Origin: Actinokineospora baliensis
GTDB lineage: Bacteria; Actinomycetota; Actinomycetes; Mycobacteriales; Pseudonocardiaceae
DNA length: 64,000 nucleotides
Direction: 5' to 3'
NCBI RefSeq assembly: GCF_016907695.1
Contig: NZ_JAFBCK010000001.1
Span: 1,612,001 to 1,676,000, forward strand
Part shown: in pieces, positions 50,899 through 60,607 of the stretch
Numbering within the stretch: the stretch's first letter is position 1
Layout: every line of letters begins with the position of its first letter
Translations under genes and position numbers: made by a program
The notes under the pieces: generated by a model
The model's database searches: none
What the model saw: only the letters and a program-made list of their open reading frames with translations
What the model was told of the DNA's origin: nothing

Positions 50899-52023
50899 AT
50901 GGGCGCCATGCGAACGTATGGTCGACAGGGGTCGGTCGCTCTGCTCGCCGCCCGGCTGACCGAGGCCGCCGCGCTCGGGCCTGTGACGGCGCTCGACCGC
51001 GTTCGCCAGGTCGCCGAGCACGGCCAGGTGGTGGCCACGGCCGCCGCTGCCGCCTCGCTGTCGCGGGCGCTCGAACTGCTCTGGCAGCGCGGCTGGCTGC
51101 CCGCAGAGGCCGTCGCGGCGGTGCCGAAGGCGCTGACCGCCCTGGTCACGGCGGCCATCGGGCACGAATGTCGCCGCTACCCGACCGCCAGGCTGCACCC
51201 GGTGTGGCGCACGCAGCTCGCGGAGTTGGACGGCACCCCGATCGAGCTGACCGAGCCGCTGGTCCCCAGCCTGAGCCAGGTCGTGGAGCTCGTCTCGGTC
51301 CTGATGGCCCTGCCCCAGTTGCCCCGCCTGGTCCCGGGCCCCTGCGAGGCCGCCGAGCAGGCGAGCGGACCCGCGGTCGACCCGCGAGTGATGATCAAGG
51401 TGCGCGGCCTGCTGGCCAAGGCCGAGTCCACCCCGTTCGCCGCCGAGGCGGAGGCGCTCTCGGCCAAGGCCCAGGAGCTGATGTCGCGGTACGCCTTCGA
51501 GCAGGCCGTGATCACCGCCGACCACCCGCAGCAGGCCGCCGCCCGCCGGATGTGGCTCAGCGGTCCCTACCAGGTGCCCAAGGCCCAGCTGGTCGACGCC
51601 GTGGCCACCGCCAACCGCTGCCGCTCGGTGTTCTACCCCCGCCTCGGCTGCGTCGGCCTGGTCGGCCACGAGACCGACCTGGAGATCACCGAACTGCTCG
51701 CCGCGTCGCTGGCCACCCAGTCCACCCGCGCCATGGCCCACGCCCCCGGCCGCACCCGGGCCTACCGCCACGCCTTCCTGGTCGCCTACGCCCACCGCGT
51801 GCACCAGCGCCTCACCGAGGCCGCCGCCCACGTGCGCCCCACCGCAACGGCCCTGGTCCCAGCCCTGGCCTCCCGCGAGGCGGCCGTGGAAGCCAAGTTC
51901 ACCGCCCTCTACCCCGGCATCCGCACCCGCCGCACCACAGCCACCAACCCCTCAGGCTGGACCGCAGGCCTAGCCGCCGCCGACCAAGCCGACCTCCACC
52001 CCCACCGCCGCGTCGCCAGTTAG
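50899..52023 (+). CDS. DUF2786 domain protein, likely SOS-regulated
   Basis: A protein of 374 residues. The DUF2786 signature lies mid-protein (KVRGLLAKAESTPFAAEAEALSAKAQELMSRYAFE), followed by a beta/alpha region ending with helices (AYRHAFLVAYAHRVHQRLTEA). Phage and plasmid proteins often carry this domain; function is unknown. The start could be ATG 50899 or 50908; neither has a strong ribosome binding site. The upstream LexA-like site suggests induction by DNA damage. Confidence 0.7.
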   Translation: MGAMRTYGRQGSVALLAARLTEAAALGPVTALDRVRQVAEHGQVVATAAAAASLSRALELLWQRGWLPAEAVAAVPKALTALVTAAIGHECRRYPTARLHPVWRTQLAELDGTPIELTEPLVPSLSQVVELVSVLMALPQLPRLVPGPCEAAEQASGPAVDPRVMIKVRGLLAKAESTPFAAEAEALSAKAQELMSRYAFEQAVITADHPQQAAARRMWLSGPYQVPKAQLVDAVATANRCRSVFYPRLGCVGLVGHETDLEITELLAASLATQSTRAMAHAPGRTRAYRHAFLVAYAHRVHQRLTEAAAHVRPTATALVPALASREAAVEAKFTALYPGIRTRRTTATNPSGWTAGLAAADQADLHPHRRVAS

Positions 52024-52057
52024 CTCACTGCCACCTCGATCCACAGTGGACGTCCAT

Positions 52058-52381
52058 TTAGGGCGCCTGGCGCAGTTCGTCTACCAGGCTTGCGTTGTCC
52101 TGGTCGCCGAAACCCCTTTCGGCTCGTCGCGCCATCAGGTTGACCAGGTCCTTGCCCGCCAGGTCAACGCCATCGAGCGTCGAGGTGACCGAGTCGTCGT
52201 CGAGGAGGCAGACGACGACCAGGCGGTTGGCCGCGACGGCCGCGGCCGCCGAGTCGGCCACCGTCGCGCCGGGGAGCGCCTTGGCGGTGCGGTTCCACAC
52301 GGTCGTCCGGATGCCCGCGGTGAGCCAGGATTGTGCGATCGCGGTGCCCATCGCACCGAGTCCGAGGAGGGTGACTGCCAT
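52058..52381 (-). pseudogene. NAD(P)-binding imine-reductase/6PGDH-like gene with large internal deletion
   Basis: The 107-residue product begins with a Rossmann motif VTLLGLGAMGTAIAQSWL and continues as imine-reductase-like proteins do (TTVWNRTAKALPGA, LVVVCLLDDDSV, GVDLAGKDLVNL). It then jumps directly to what looks like the C-terminal end of the same family (FGDQDNASLVDELR). About 180 residues of the central and catalytic helical domain are missing in frame. It cannot form the dimer that makes the active site. It is divergent from an HxlR regulator, the usual partner of this family. Confidence 0.65.
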
Positions 52382-52468
52382 GGGTCCAGGCTGGTCGGAG
52401 TGGGTGCGGTGATCAAGTACGCACTATGAAGTCAGTGCCCACCCCCCGGCTTGGGGCACCCTGGTGGC

Positions 52469-52801
52469 ATGGCCACCACCCCCCGCCCCAGCGGCGCCTA
52501 CCACTGCGGCATCGACGCGGCGATGGACGTGATCGGCGGCAAGTGGAAGGTGCTCATCCTCTGGGCCCTCGACGAACACCCCTGCCGCTTCGGTGAGCTG
52601 CGCAGGCACCTGCCCGGCATCACCGAGAAGGTCCTCACCAGCCACCTCCGCGAACTCGAATCCGACGGCGTGGTCCACCGCCACCCCTACAACGAACTCC
52701 CCCTCCGCGTCGAGTACTCCCTCACCCCGCGCGGCCGGTCCCTCAACGCCGCCCTCGCCCCACTGGGCACCTGGGGCCGGGAGAACGTCATCGGCACCTG
52801 A
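52469..52801 (+). CDS. HxlR-family transcriptional regulator
   Basis: A protein of 110 residues with the HxlR winged-helix pattern: CGIDAAMDVIGGKWKVLILWAL, RFGELRRHLPGITEKVLTSHLREL, DGVVHR, and VEYSLTPRGRSL. A cysteine near the N-terminus (in YHCGID) is the position used for redox sensing in some members. It probably controlled the divergent, now deleted reductase-like gene. ATG at 52469. Confidence 0.85.
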   Translation: MATTPRPSGAYHCGIDAAMDVIGGKWKVLILWALDEHPCRFGELRRHLPGITEKVLTSHLRELESDGVVHRHPYNELPLRVEYSLTPRGRSLNAALAPLGTWGRENVIGT

Positions 52802-53298
52802 ACCTGTTGCCACTGCTCTCCGGCGAGGGAATCTCCGTCACGAAATTGTCGAGGTCGGGCTGCCTTGCCGCTGGTCGGGCGAGTGACCACACGGTGATCT
52901 CGCCGGGCTTGCGCGGGTGCGGCACCGCGCGCACCACTCGCCAGCCCTGGCGTTGGTACTAGCGCACCAGGCCGCGGTTCCCGCCCTCGCTGTCGCTGAG
53001 CACACCGCGACGAACCCACTGCCGCCCCTGCCGGGCGGCACGGTCGAGCGCCCAGAACGCGATGGCCATCCCCAGCCCAGCGCCCGCCCGGCAGGGGTGG
53101 GTCACGGTCGATTGCAGGAAGATCGCCGACTCGGCGCGTTCAGTCGGGTTCGGCGACCTGGTCAGCGAGGTGCTCGGCCGACTTCACCCACCCGCGCCAC
53201 CGGCCGATGCCCTGGTCGCGCATCCACTCCGCCCGGGTGTGCACCAGGTCAGCGACCCCATCGCGGTCCGCCGCTTCGGCTGGTCGAATCACGTACAT
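52788..53298 (-). pseudogene. GNAT acetyltransferase pseudogene
   Basis: The minus strand from the ATG at 53298 reads MYVIRPAEAADRDGVADLV and continues like a GNAT N-terminus to a TGA at 53140-53142. Just after it, a shifted frame carries the acetyl-CoA-binding motif RAGAGLGMAIAFWALDRA and then RQWVRRGVLSDSEGGNRGLVR, interrupted by an in-frame TAG at 52959-52961 before YQRQGWRVV. One frameshift and one nonsense codon therefore separate three parts of a normal GNAT protein of about 165 residues. The gene is dead unless both are sequence errors. Confidence 0.75.
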
Positions 53299-53313
53299 GG
53301 ATGCGCTGCGCCG

Positions 53314-54144
53314 TTAGCCGTCGAGCAGGGCCGCAGCGTGGCGCTTGAGCGGTTCGGCCAAGTCTGGGTAATCCCCACCCTCGATCCGGCGTGACAACCG
53401 AGCGACGACGTAGAGCTGAGCGAGTCGTCCAGCACGGGTGTCGAGTACGTCGGCGTAGACCTCCCGCACCCGCTGGGCCGTCTTGGGAACCAACAGGCTG
53501 TACGACAGCAGCGTCGCGGCATCGGTCCCCGCCGGTCCCCGTCCCCACAGTTCCCAGTCGAGTAGGCCGAACTCGGGGCCGAGCAGGTTCGCCCAGTGCA
53601 GGTCACCGTGCACTGTTTCCCACTTGTGCACGGTGGAGTCGACGGCTTGGCCGAACCGCTGCACCAGCCGTTCTGTGACCTTGTCCTGCGTGCTGTTGAC
53701 CCGCTCAGTGGGCGTCGCCGCGACGGTGTCGGTGGTGCGGCGCAGCTCGGTCCACCACGCGTCCGGCAGGTCGACCGCGATCCGCAGGACGTCCGTCGGC
53801 GAGCAAGCTCGGCCAGGTACCAAGGTCATCAACTCGGCTCGCTGCTGCCGCCACTCTTCCCACTCGAACACGTCCAACACCCGCGGCTTGCGGAGGTCGG
53901 TGAACACGTTCGCATCGTGGTTACCGGTCCAGAAGTCGCCGCCGGTCCACTGCTTGTCCTCGGACACGACCCGCAGCCAATGGTCGGTACCGTCCTTGCT
54001 GACCGCCGCGCTGATCGACCGATCGAGCCATCCGGCCAGGGGCACACCGACGACAGACACCCCGAAGTGGCCCGCTGCGCGAGTCAGGTTGTCGTGCATC
54101 CACTTCTTGAACCGTGCATCGGCTTCGCCGGTATCGGTCGTCAA
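53314..54144 (-). CDS. Aminoglycoside-phosphotransferase-fold kinase-like protein
   Basis: A protein of 276 residues. The catalytic loop is H179-G-D181-L-H-x3-N186 (HGDLHWANLL) and the metal aspartate D196 is in GLLDWELW, both intact. The N-terminal lobe is atypical and Trp-rich (DKQWTGGDFWTG). APH-fold enzymes phosphorylate small molecules or proteins; resistance to an aminoglycoside is not supported. It follows the ATPase gene by 12 bp in a three-gene leftward operon with a radical SAM protein. The start is TTG at 54144 with GAAGGGGCGAGG upstream. Confidence 0.75.
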   Translation of the reverse strand: MTTDTGEADARFKKWMHDNLTRAAGHFGVSVVGVPLAGWLDRSISAAVSKDGTDHWLRVVSEDKQWTGGDFWTGNHDANVFTDLRKPRVLDVFEWEEWRQQRAELMTLVPGRACSPTDVLRIAVDLPDAWWTELRRTTDTVAATPTERVNSTQDKVTERLVQRFGQAVDSTVHKWETVHGDLHWANLLGPEFGLLDWELWGRGPAGTDAATLLSYSLLVPKTAQRVREVYADVLDTRAGRLAQLYVVARLSRRIEGGDYPDLAEPLKRHAAALLDG

Positions 54145-54156
54145 CGCCTCGCCCCT

Positions 54157-54900
54157 TCACGCGTCGGTGATGTGCCGAAGGTACGCGCTGGGGTTGTCGA
54201 GGTAGCGGCGCCAGTGGGTGACCAGTGCAAGGTCATCCCACTTGGTCCGGCGTAGTCCGTGCTCGCCCACCTCGACAATGTCAGCCCCGGGAGTCGAGGC
54301 CAGGATCGGCGAGTGCGTCGCGCAGATGACTTGAGCACCTGACCGGCCCAGTTCGTGCATGAGCGACACCAATTGCAGACAGGCCGTGAAGGACAGCGCC
54401 GACTCGGGCTCATCCATCACGTAGAACCCGGGGGCACGAAACATCGAGCGGAACACGGCGAGGAACCCCTCACCGTGGCTCATCTCCGCGGTGTTCTCCT
54501 CCCAATACCCGGGAACACCGCCAAGGTTCTCGGTCATGCTGAACGCGGTTTCAGCTCGCAGGAAGAAGCCCTTCTTCTTCAGACGAGGACCGGCCAACAT
54601 GCGAGCGCCCTTGGCGGTGGTCTCCAGTCGCAGCACTTCACCCAACGCCGTCTTGGACGGATTGGCGTTGCCTGCCTTGCGGGCTGCTCGCCCGCCGCGC
54701 GCGTCCAGCTTGAACCCCTCGGCGATGGCCTCGACCAAGGTCGACTTGCCAGAACCGTTGTCGCCGACGAGGAAGGTGACCGGGTGCGTGAACTCAACCC
54801 CGCGCTCGACAACCTCCGCCACGGCGGGCACGGAGTAAGGCCACTGTCGGTAGTCGTCGGGACGTAGGGACTCAGGCACGTGCGCGCGGCTGACGAACAC
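54157..54900 (-). CDS. ABC-type AAA ATPase (single domain)
   Basis: A protein of 247 residues. Walker A GDNGSGKST is at 46-54, a signature-like MSHGEG at 140-145, Walker B FYVMDEPESALS with D163-E164, and a CATHSPIL H-loop follows. It resembles the single-domain RecF/SMC-like ATPases found in many accessory and defence loci; no membrane partner is present. The GTG at 54900 follows GGAGGGTGA, 8 bp after the radical SAM stop. Probably works with the two neighbours. Confidence 0.85.
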   Translation of the reverse strand: MFVSRAHVPESLRPDDYRQWPYSVPAVAEVVERGVEFTHPVTFLVGDNGSGKSTLVEAIAEGFKLDARGGRAARKAGNANPSKTALGEVLRLETTAKGARMLAGPRLKKKGFFLRAETAFSMTENLGGVPGYWEENTAEMSHGEGFLAVFRSMFRAPGFYVMDEPESALSFTACLQLVSLMHELGRSGAQVICATHSPILASTPGADIVEVGEHGLRRTKWDDLALVTHWRRYLDNPSAYLRHITDA

Positions 54901-54908
54901 TCACCCTC

Positions 54909-55802
54909 CTAGTCGTAGTTGGGCTGGCAGCCGCCCTTGGGACCGCACGGACCGCTGCCGGTGGGCCAGCATTGCGGAGTGCACGCTGGCCCACAGTTCG
55001 GCCCACACTGAGGGTCGCACGGCTTGCCGGAGTGCGGCGTCGCCGCGAACTGCTGTTCCAGTTGGGCGATGGCCTCCGCCAGCGCCGGACCGCTCAGGAT
55101 CTCGGCGAGAGAGTCCTGCCGGACGTTCCCGACCGGCATCCACCGAGAGAACACACAGGGCCACACCGACCCATCCGGTGCCACCGCCACCTTGCCCTTA
55201 CCGCAGTGCCCGCACAGTTGCGACACGTCCGGCTCTACGGTTCGGACGCCGCGGCCAACTTGGCGCAGGTGGTCGACCCGCACCTCACCGGTGACCCCGA
55301 GCGCGGTGAGTTCCTCGCGAGCCTGCTCGACTCGCTGCTCATCCGCGACGTCAATCAGTCCAACGCGCAAGGGGATCGAGCGGCGCCCAGCCTCAGCGAT
55401 GTTCGCCTTGGTGCGCTTGTAGCTACCGCGCCCCTTGGTGATCGCCTCATGCTCGGTGGCGCTGTCGCTGTAGTAGCTCGTCGCGAGCTGAACCCCCGGT
55501 TGGGTGAAGACCTCCCACAGGCGTTCCGGCACGTGCACAAGGTTACTGAACACCTCGACTTGCAGACCGCGCCCCAGCGCCCGACCGACGAAGTCAGGCA
55601 GCGAGCGGTGCAACGTGGGCTCCCCGCCGATGAACTGCACCATCTCAACCCCGAGCCCCGCAGCCTGGTCGATGACGCGCTCCCAGTCCACTGACCCCAT
55701 CTCGCCGTGAGTGCCGGTCGGCCCGGACTCCGCGTAGCAATGGGAGCACTGGAGTTGACACTTTCCGGTGATCTCCAGCCAGAGGAATGACAAATCGTTC
55801 AA
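54909..55802 (-). CDS. Radical SAM/SPASM-like protein with Cys-Pro-rich tail
   Basis: A protein of 297 residues. The [4Fe-4S] site is C15-x3-C19-x2-C22 (GKCQLQCSHCYAES), with the glycine-rich FIGGEPTL strand. After the barrel, a SPASM-like stretch has CGHCGKGKVAVAPDGSVWPCVFS. The C-terminal about 36 residues hold nine cysteines in a repeated C-x-P-x-C / C-G-P pattern, presumably binding extra clusters. Family members modify peptides. No precursor peptide is seen next to it. I prefer the TTG at 55802 (AGGGG upstream; start of the conserved NDLSFLWLEITGKC) to the TTG at 55829. Confidence 0.8.
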   Translation of the reverse strand: MNDLSFLWLEITGKCQLQCSHCYAESGPTGTHGEMGSVDWERVIDQAAGLGVEMVQFIGGEPTLHRSLPDFVGRALGRGLQVEVFSNLVHVPERLWEVFTQPGVQLATSYYSDSATEHEAITKGRGSYKRTKANIAEAGRRSIPLRVGLIDVADEQRVEQAREELTALGVTGEVRVDHLRQVGRGVRTVEPDVSQLCGHCGKGKVAVAPDGSVWPCVFSRWMPVGNVRQDSLAEILSGPALAEAIAQLEQQFAATPHSGKPCDPQCGPNCGPACTPQCWPTGSGPCGPKGGCQPNYD

Positions 55803-55839
55803 CTCAACCCCTCGGTCTAGTTGGCGCAATTCTGTCGGA

Positions 55840-56228
55840 TCAATAATCCCGTCCGGCCGTCAACGGTGGCTTCGTGGAATCCATCGGATTCGGGTTGCCC
55901 GGCGTGATGTGCTTACGAGCGATAAGCCACTTGAAGTAGACCCGCAGGTTGCGATAGCGGTGCGCCGCGTTGCCCTTCGAGGTCTTCTTGATGATGCCCG
56001 CGATGAACGCCTGCACGTGGTAGGTGGTGACGCCGTCCGGGGCGACCTCGTGCCCCTGGTCCACCAGCCACCCGCCCCACCGCCGGGCCGTGCGCAGGTA
56101 CCCCCGATCGTGTGGTCCGAGAGCCCTTCGGACTCCAGGGGCATCTCCCACAGTTCGGCGATCATGTCCCAGATGGGGCATTGGTACAGGTCACGGCCAT
56201 GTCTCAAGCTCGGCAATCGTGTCGTCAC
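55840..56228 (-). pseudogene. Tyrosine-recombinase (integrase) N-terminal fragment, frameshifted
   Basis: The first frame from the ATG at 56228 runs through GLSDHTI. Near 56104-56109 the frame shifts, and the next continues with RGYLRTARRWGGWLVDQG, TTYHVQAFIAGIIKKTSKG and HRYRNLRVYFKWLIARKHI. That is the SAM-like core-binding domain of a phage or plasmid integrase. The stop at 55840 comes right after it, and the catalytic R-H-R-Y domain is absent. A truncated relic beside tRNA-Ser(GGA), a common integration target. Confidence 0.75.
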
Positions 56229-56319
56229 CGAGCGCCGTGCTAGCTCAGGACTCCCCGTGCTGGCCGCCCCCGACCCCCCGTTTTGGGTGGTCAGGCCCCC
56301 TTCCGGTAAGCTCTCCGGC

Positions 56320-56409
56320 GGAGGATTCGCATAGTGGCCTAGTGCGCACGATTGGAAATCGTGTTGGGTGTTAAAACCCTCGGGGGTTCAAATCCCCCAT
56401 CCTCCGCCA
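56320..56409 (+). tRNA. tRNA-Ser (GGA anticodon)
   Basis: A class II tRNA of 90 nt including encoded CCA (56407-56409). Acceptor GGAGGAT (56320-56326) pairs with ATCCTCC (56399-56405). The anticodon loop TTGGAAA, closed by CACGA/TCGTG, gives GGA. A long variable arm is present. It is the third serine tRNA in the window. Confidence 0.95.
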
Positions 56410-56410
56410 C

Positions 56411-56450
56411 CGAGAGCGCCGGTCACCCCAACGGGTGACCGGCGCTCTCG
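56411..56450 (+). terminator. Strong hairpin terminator after tRNA-Ser(GGA)
   Basis: A perfect 18-bp stem (56411-56428 with 56433-56450) over a CAAC loop, starting two bases after the tRNA CCA. Confidence 0.85.
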
Positions 56451-56518
56451 TCGTTGGTGGGGGCCGCGCGCGAGCCCCGCCGGGGGTGCGGGTGGCTGGG
56501 GCCCGCTACACTGACCGA

Positions 56519-56604
56519 GGACCCCGCGCGGTGTTCATCTCGCGAACCTCCCCAGGGCCGGAAGGCAGCAAGGATAAGCGGGCTCTGGCAGGTGCGCGGG
56601 GTCC
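56519..56604 (+). ncRNA. ffs: Signal recognition particle RNA (small 4.5S type)
   Basis: The ends GGACCCCGCGC (from 56519) and GCGCGGGGTCC (to 56604) pair as the long stem. The apical loop region has the universally conserved AGGGCCGGAAGGCAGCAAGG with its GGAA tetraloop, and GTGTTCATCT precedes it. A -10 box TACACT (56507-56512) sits seven bases upstream. Position between tRNA-Ser and dnaX is conserved in actinobacteria. Confidence 0.95.
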
Positions 56605-56616
56605 CCTTTGTGCGGC

Positions 56617-57621
<1,005 letters not shown>

Positions 57622-57689
57622 GTAACGCCCAACGCCGCCGGGGCCGGTCGGATTCCCGGGCTGTCGGTGCCGACCGGTAGTGTCGCGTC

Positions 57690-59681
57690 GTGGCGCTCGC
57701 CCTCTACCGCAAGTACCGGCCTGCGACCTTCGCCGAGGTCGTCGGGCAGGAGCACGTCACCGTCCCGCTGCGAACGGCGTTGGCCGCGGGCAGGGTCAAC
57801 CACGCGTACCTGTTCTCCGGTCCGCGCGGGTGCGGCAAGACCTCCAGCGCGCGGATCTTGGCCCGCTCGCTCAACTGCGCGCAGGGCCCCACCGACGAGC
57901 CCTGCGGTACCTGCGACTCCTGCATCGGCCTCGCCCCCAACGGTCCCGGCACCGTTGACGTCGTCGAGCTCGACGCGGCCAGCCACGGTGGCGTCGACGA
58001 CGCCCGCGAGCTGCGCGACCGCGCCTTCTACGCCCCGGCCAACTCCCGCTACCGGGTGTTCATCGTCGACGAGGCGCACATGGTCACCACGCAGGGCTTC
58101 AACGCCCTGCTCAAGATCGTCGAGGAGCCGCCGGAGCACCTCGTCTTCATCTTCGCCACCACCGAGCCGGACAAGGTGTTGCCGACCATCCGGTCGCGCA
58201 CCCACCACTACCCGTTCCGGCTCATCCCGCCCAGCTCGATGCGCGAGCTGCTCGAGCGCAACTGCGCCGCCGAGGACGCCAAGGTCGAGCCCGCGGTGTT
58301 CCCGCTGGTCATCCGCGCGGGCGGCGGCTCGGCCCGAGACACCCAGTCGGTGCTCGACCAGCTGCTCGCGGGCGCGGGCCCTGAGGGGGTCACCTACGAG
58401 CGCGCGGTGTCGCTGCTCGGCGTCACCGATGTGGCGCTCATCGATGACATGGTCGACGGGCTCGGCGCGGGCGACGCGTCCGCCGTCTACAGCACTGTGG
58501 ACCGGCTGGTCGAGGCCGGGCACGACCCGCGCAGGTTCGCGGCAGACCTGCTCGACAGGCTGCGCGACCTGGTCCTGCTGCGCGCGGTGCCCGATGCTGC
58601 GAGCCGCGGGCTGGTGAGCGCGCCCGAGGACGAGTTGGACCGGATGGTCGGTCAGGCGGAACGGCTCGGCGCGGCGACGTTGGCCCGCTACGCCGAGATC
58701 GTGCACACGGGCCTAGTGGAGATGCGCGGCGCCACTGCGCCGAGGCTGCTGCTAGAGCTGTTGTGCGCGCGCATGCTCCTGCCTGGCGCGGTGCCCACGG
58801 ACGCCGTCGCTGATTCGGCTGTGCTGCAGCGGTTGGAGCAGATGGAGCGGCGCCTGTCCGCGGCTCCCGCTGCCGCTGAAGCCCCGGCACGCCAGGTGGT
58901 CAGCCGACCCTCGCAGCGAGCCCAAGAGCCTGTTCGCGCAGCTGCACCCACGCGTGAACCTGTGCGCGCCCCCGAACCCACCCGTGCGCCAGAACCCCCT
59001 CGTGCCGCTGAACCCCCGCGTGCCGCTGAACCTTCCCGCCCGGCGGAGCCCGCGAGCCCCGCTCCCGTTGAGCCGGTGAGCCCGCCTGAACCGGCCGTGC
59101 CCAGTGCGGAGCCCGCAGCGCCCGGTGCGTTGGACGCGACGGCCATCCGCCGCGTGTGGCCGGAGCTGCTCTCCGCGGTTCGCGCGGGCAGCCGCAGCAC
59201 CGAGGCGATGTTGACCAACGCGACCGTCCAGTCGGTCGACGGCGACACCGTGGTGATCGCGCACCCCGCGGCCCCGCTGGCCCGCCGCCTCGGCGAGCCC
59301 CGCAACGCCGATGCCATCGCCCAAGCCCTGGTCAGTGTGCTCGGCGGCAGATGGCAGGTCCGCTGTGTACATGCCGAACCCGGGGCCGCAGTAGCCCAGC
59401 CCGCGCGGCAGGCGCGCTCGGCCCCGGAACCCACCCGCACCTTCGAGCCGACCCGGCGCCAAGCGGTCACCCCCGCGGCGGCGCCCGTGGACGAGATCCC
59501 GCCCCCGGAACCGCCGGAGCCGGATCTCCCGCCGGAGCCGGAAGACGAAGAAGAAATGATGGCGCAGGCGGCCAGGAAACCGGACCCCAACGACGTTTCG
59601 GCGCGTCAGCGGGACCCGGAGGAGGCCATGCTCAAGCTGCTGGCCGAGACCCTGGGCGCCCGGCCGGTCGAGAGCAGCTAG
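57690..59681 (+). CDS. dnaX: DNA polymerase III subunit gamma/tau
   Basis: A protein of 663 residues. Walker A is [10 protein letters not shown] (44-53), the zinc cysteines are C63, C72, C75 and C78, and Walker B is VFIVDEAHM (D127, E128), with the SRC-like [18 protein letters not shown] sensor. Domain III continues to about 370. A low-complexity Ala/Pro/Glu/Arg linker (58900-59110) has repeated EPxRAPEP and AAEPPR units. The C-terminal tau-like domain follows (about 480-663). It loads the beta clamp. GTG start at 57690. No obvious slippery run for a gamma frameshift was seen. Confidence 0.95.
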   Translation: MALALYRKYRPATFAEVVGQEHVTVPLRTALAAGRVNHAYLFSGPRGCGKTSSARILARSLNCAQGPTDEPCGTCDSCIGLAPNGPGTVDVVELDAASHGGVDDARELRDRAFYAPANSRYRVFIVDEAHMVTTQGFNALLKIVEEPPEHLVFIFATTEPDKVLPTIRSRTHHYPFRLIPPSSMRELLERNCAAEDAKVEPAVFPLVIRAGGGSARDTQSVLDQLLAGAGPEGVTYERAVSLLGVTDVALIDDMVDGLGAGDASAVYSTVDRLVEAGHDPRRFAADLLDRLRDLVLLRAVPDAASRGLVSAPEDELDRMVGQAERLGAATLARYAEIVHTGLVEMRGATAPRLLLELLCARMLLPGAVPTDAVADSAVLQRLEQMERRLSAAPAAAEAPARQVVSRPSQRAQEPVRAAAPTREPVRAPEPTRAPEPPRAAEPPRAAEPSRPAEPASPAPVEPVSPPEPAVPSAEPAAPGALDATAIRRVWPELLSAVRAGSRSTEAMLTNATVQSVDGDTVVIAHPAAPLARRLGEPRNADAIAQALVSVLGGRWQVRCVHAEPGAAVAQPARQARSAPEPTRTFEPTRRQAVTPAAAPVDEIPPPEPPEPDLPPEPEDEEEMMAQAARKPDPNDVSARQRDPEEAMLKLLAETLGARPVESS

Positions 59682-60592
59682 GCGACGGGCACCTGGCGCA
59701 CGGTCGCCGAGTCCGCCTGCACGACGGCCACCTCGTCGGCGACCGTCCGCACCGCGACCGCGCGGGAATCGGGCGACCACAACAGGTCCTCGATCTCCGC
59801 GCCCACGACCGCCGACCGCAGGAACCGCCCGTTGTCGGTCTGGTACAGCGACAATTCACCGCCGACCGCGATCGCCACGCGCCGCCCGTCCGGTGCCGTC
59901 CACCCGTGCGCGCGCGGGTCGAGCGACACCACCACCGGGTGCCAGCTCTCGCTGCCCACGTCGAACCGGACCACCCGAGCTGAACCCGGCTCGTATTCCA
60001 CGGCCGTCAGCCGGGCCGAGTCCGGCAGCCAGTGCAGGTTCCGCCGCCCGCGCTCGGCGGGTTCCGGCGAGATCAGCCGGACGTGGTCGTCCTCGGTCAC
60101 CGGCATCGTGTCGACGAGGACGAGCTTGCGGGGCAACCGGATCGCGACGTAGCGGCTGTTGGGGCTGACCGCGGCCTCGATGACCGACCCGCCCCGGTCG
60201 TAGACCGCTTGTTCTTCGCCGACCAGGACGTTGCGGATGACGACGCTGTAGAGCAGGCGGTGCTTGCGGTTCGTCCGGTAGACGATGCGCCCGGGCAGGA
60301 CCCCGAGCAGTTCGGTGGCGTGGTCGTCGGCCCCGACCAGCGCCGTGACCTTGCCGCCCACCTTCACCAGCGACAGGTGGGCCGGTGTGCCGTGCTGCAG
60401 GACCACTTTGCGCTCACCGGGCAGGTAGCGCGCGGTGGTGAGATCCGGTACCTGGGCCAGTTCCCTGGTCGCGCCCTTGGCGTCGACCTCCACCAGCCGG
60501 ACCGGGGCGGCTGCCCCGACCCCCGGCAGCGAGATCAGCAACCGCTCCTGCTCGTCGACGTCGAGCACCCGCATCCCGGACATGATCTCCAC
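59678..60592 (-). CDS. Beta-propeller-like hypothetical protein
   Basis: A protein of 304 residues built of repeated short strands with the WD40/TolB-like feel: AAVSPNSRYVAIRLPRKLVLVDT, LHWLPDSARLTAVEY, DLLWSPDSRAVAVRTVADEVAVV. No signal peptide, so cytoplasmic. No catalytic motif. Its stop overlaps the dnaX stop by three to four bases. Probable GTG start at 60592 with the amidase gene 15 bp upstream on the same strand. Confidence 0.6.
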   Translation of the reverse strand: MEIMSGMRVLDVDEQERLLISLPGVGAAAPVRLVEVDAKGATRELAQVPDLTTARYLPGERKVVLQHGTPAHLSLVKVGGKVTALVGADDHATELLGVLPGRIVYRTNRKHRLLYSVVIRNVLVGEEQAVYDRGGSVIEAAVSPNSRYVAIRLPRKLVLVDTMPVTEDDHVRLISPEPAERGRRNLHWLPDSARLTAVEYEPGSARVVRFDVGSESWHPVVVSLDPRAHGWTAPDGRRVAIAVGGELSLYQTDNGRFLRSAVVGAEIEDLLWSPDSRAVAVRTVADEVAVVQADSATVRQVPVA

Positions 60593-60607
60593 CTTGTCAC
60601 AACGGAC

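Noticed and set aside
48520..51831. A 1103-codon open frame on the minus strand
   Set aside because: It is antisense to the aldehyde dehydrogenase, aminopeptidase and DUF2786 genes, whose motifs are unmistakable; long antisense frames are normal in high-GC DNA.
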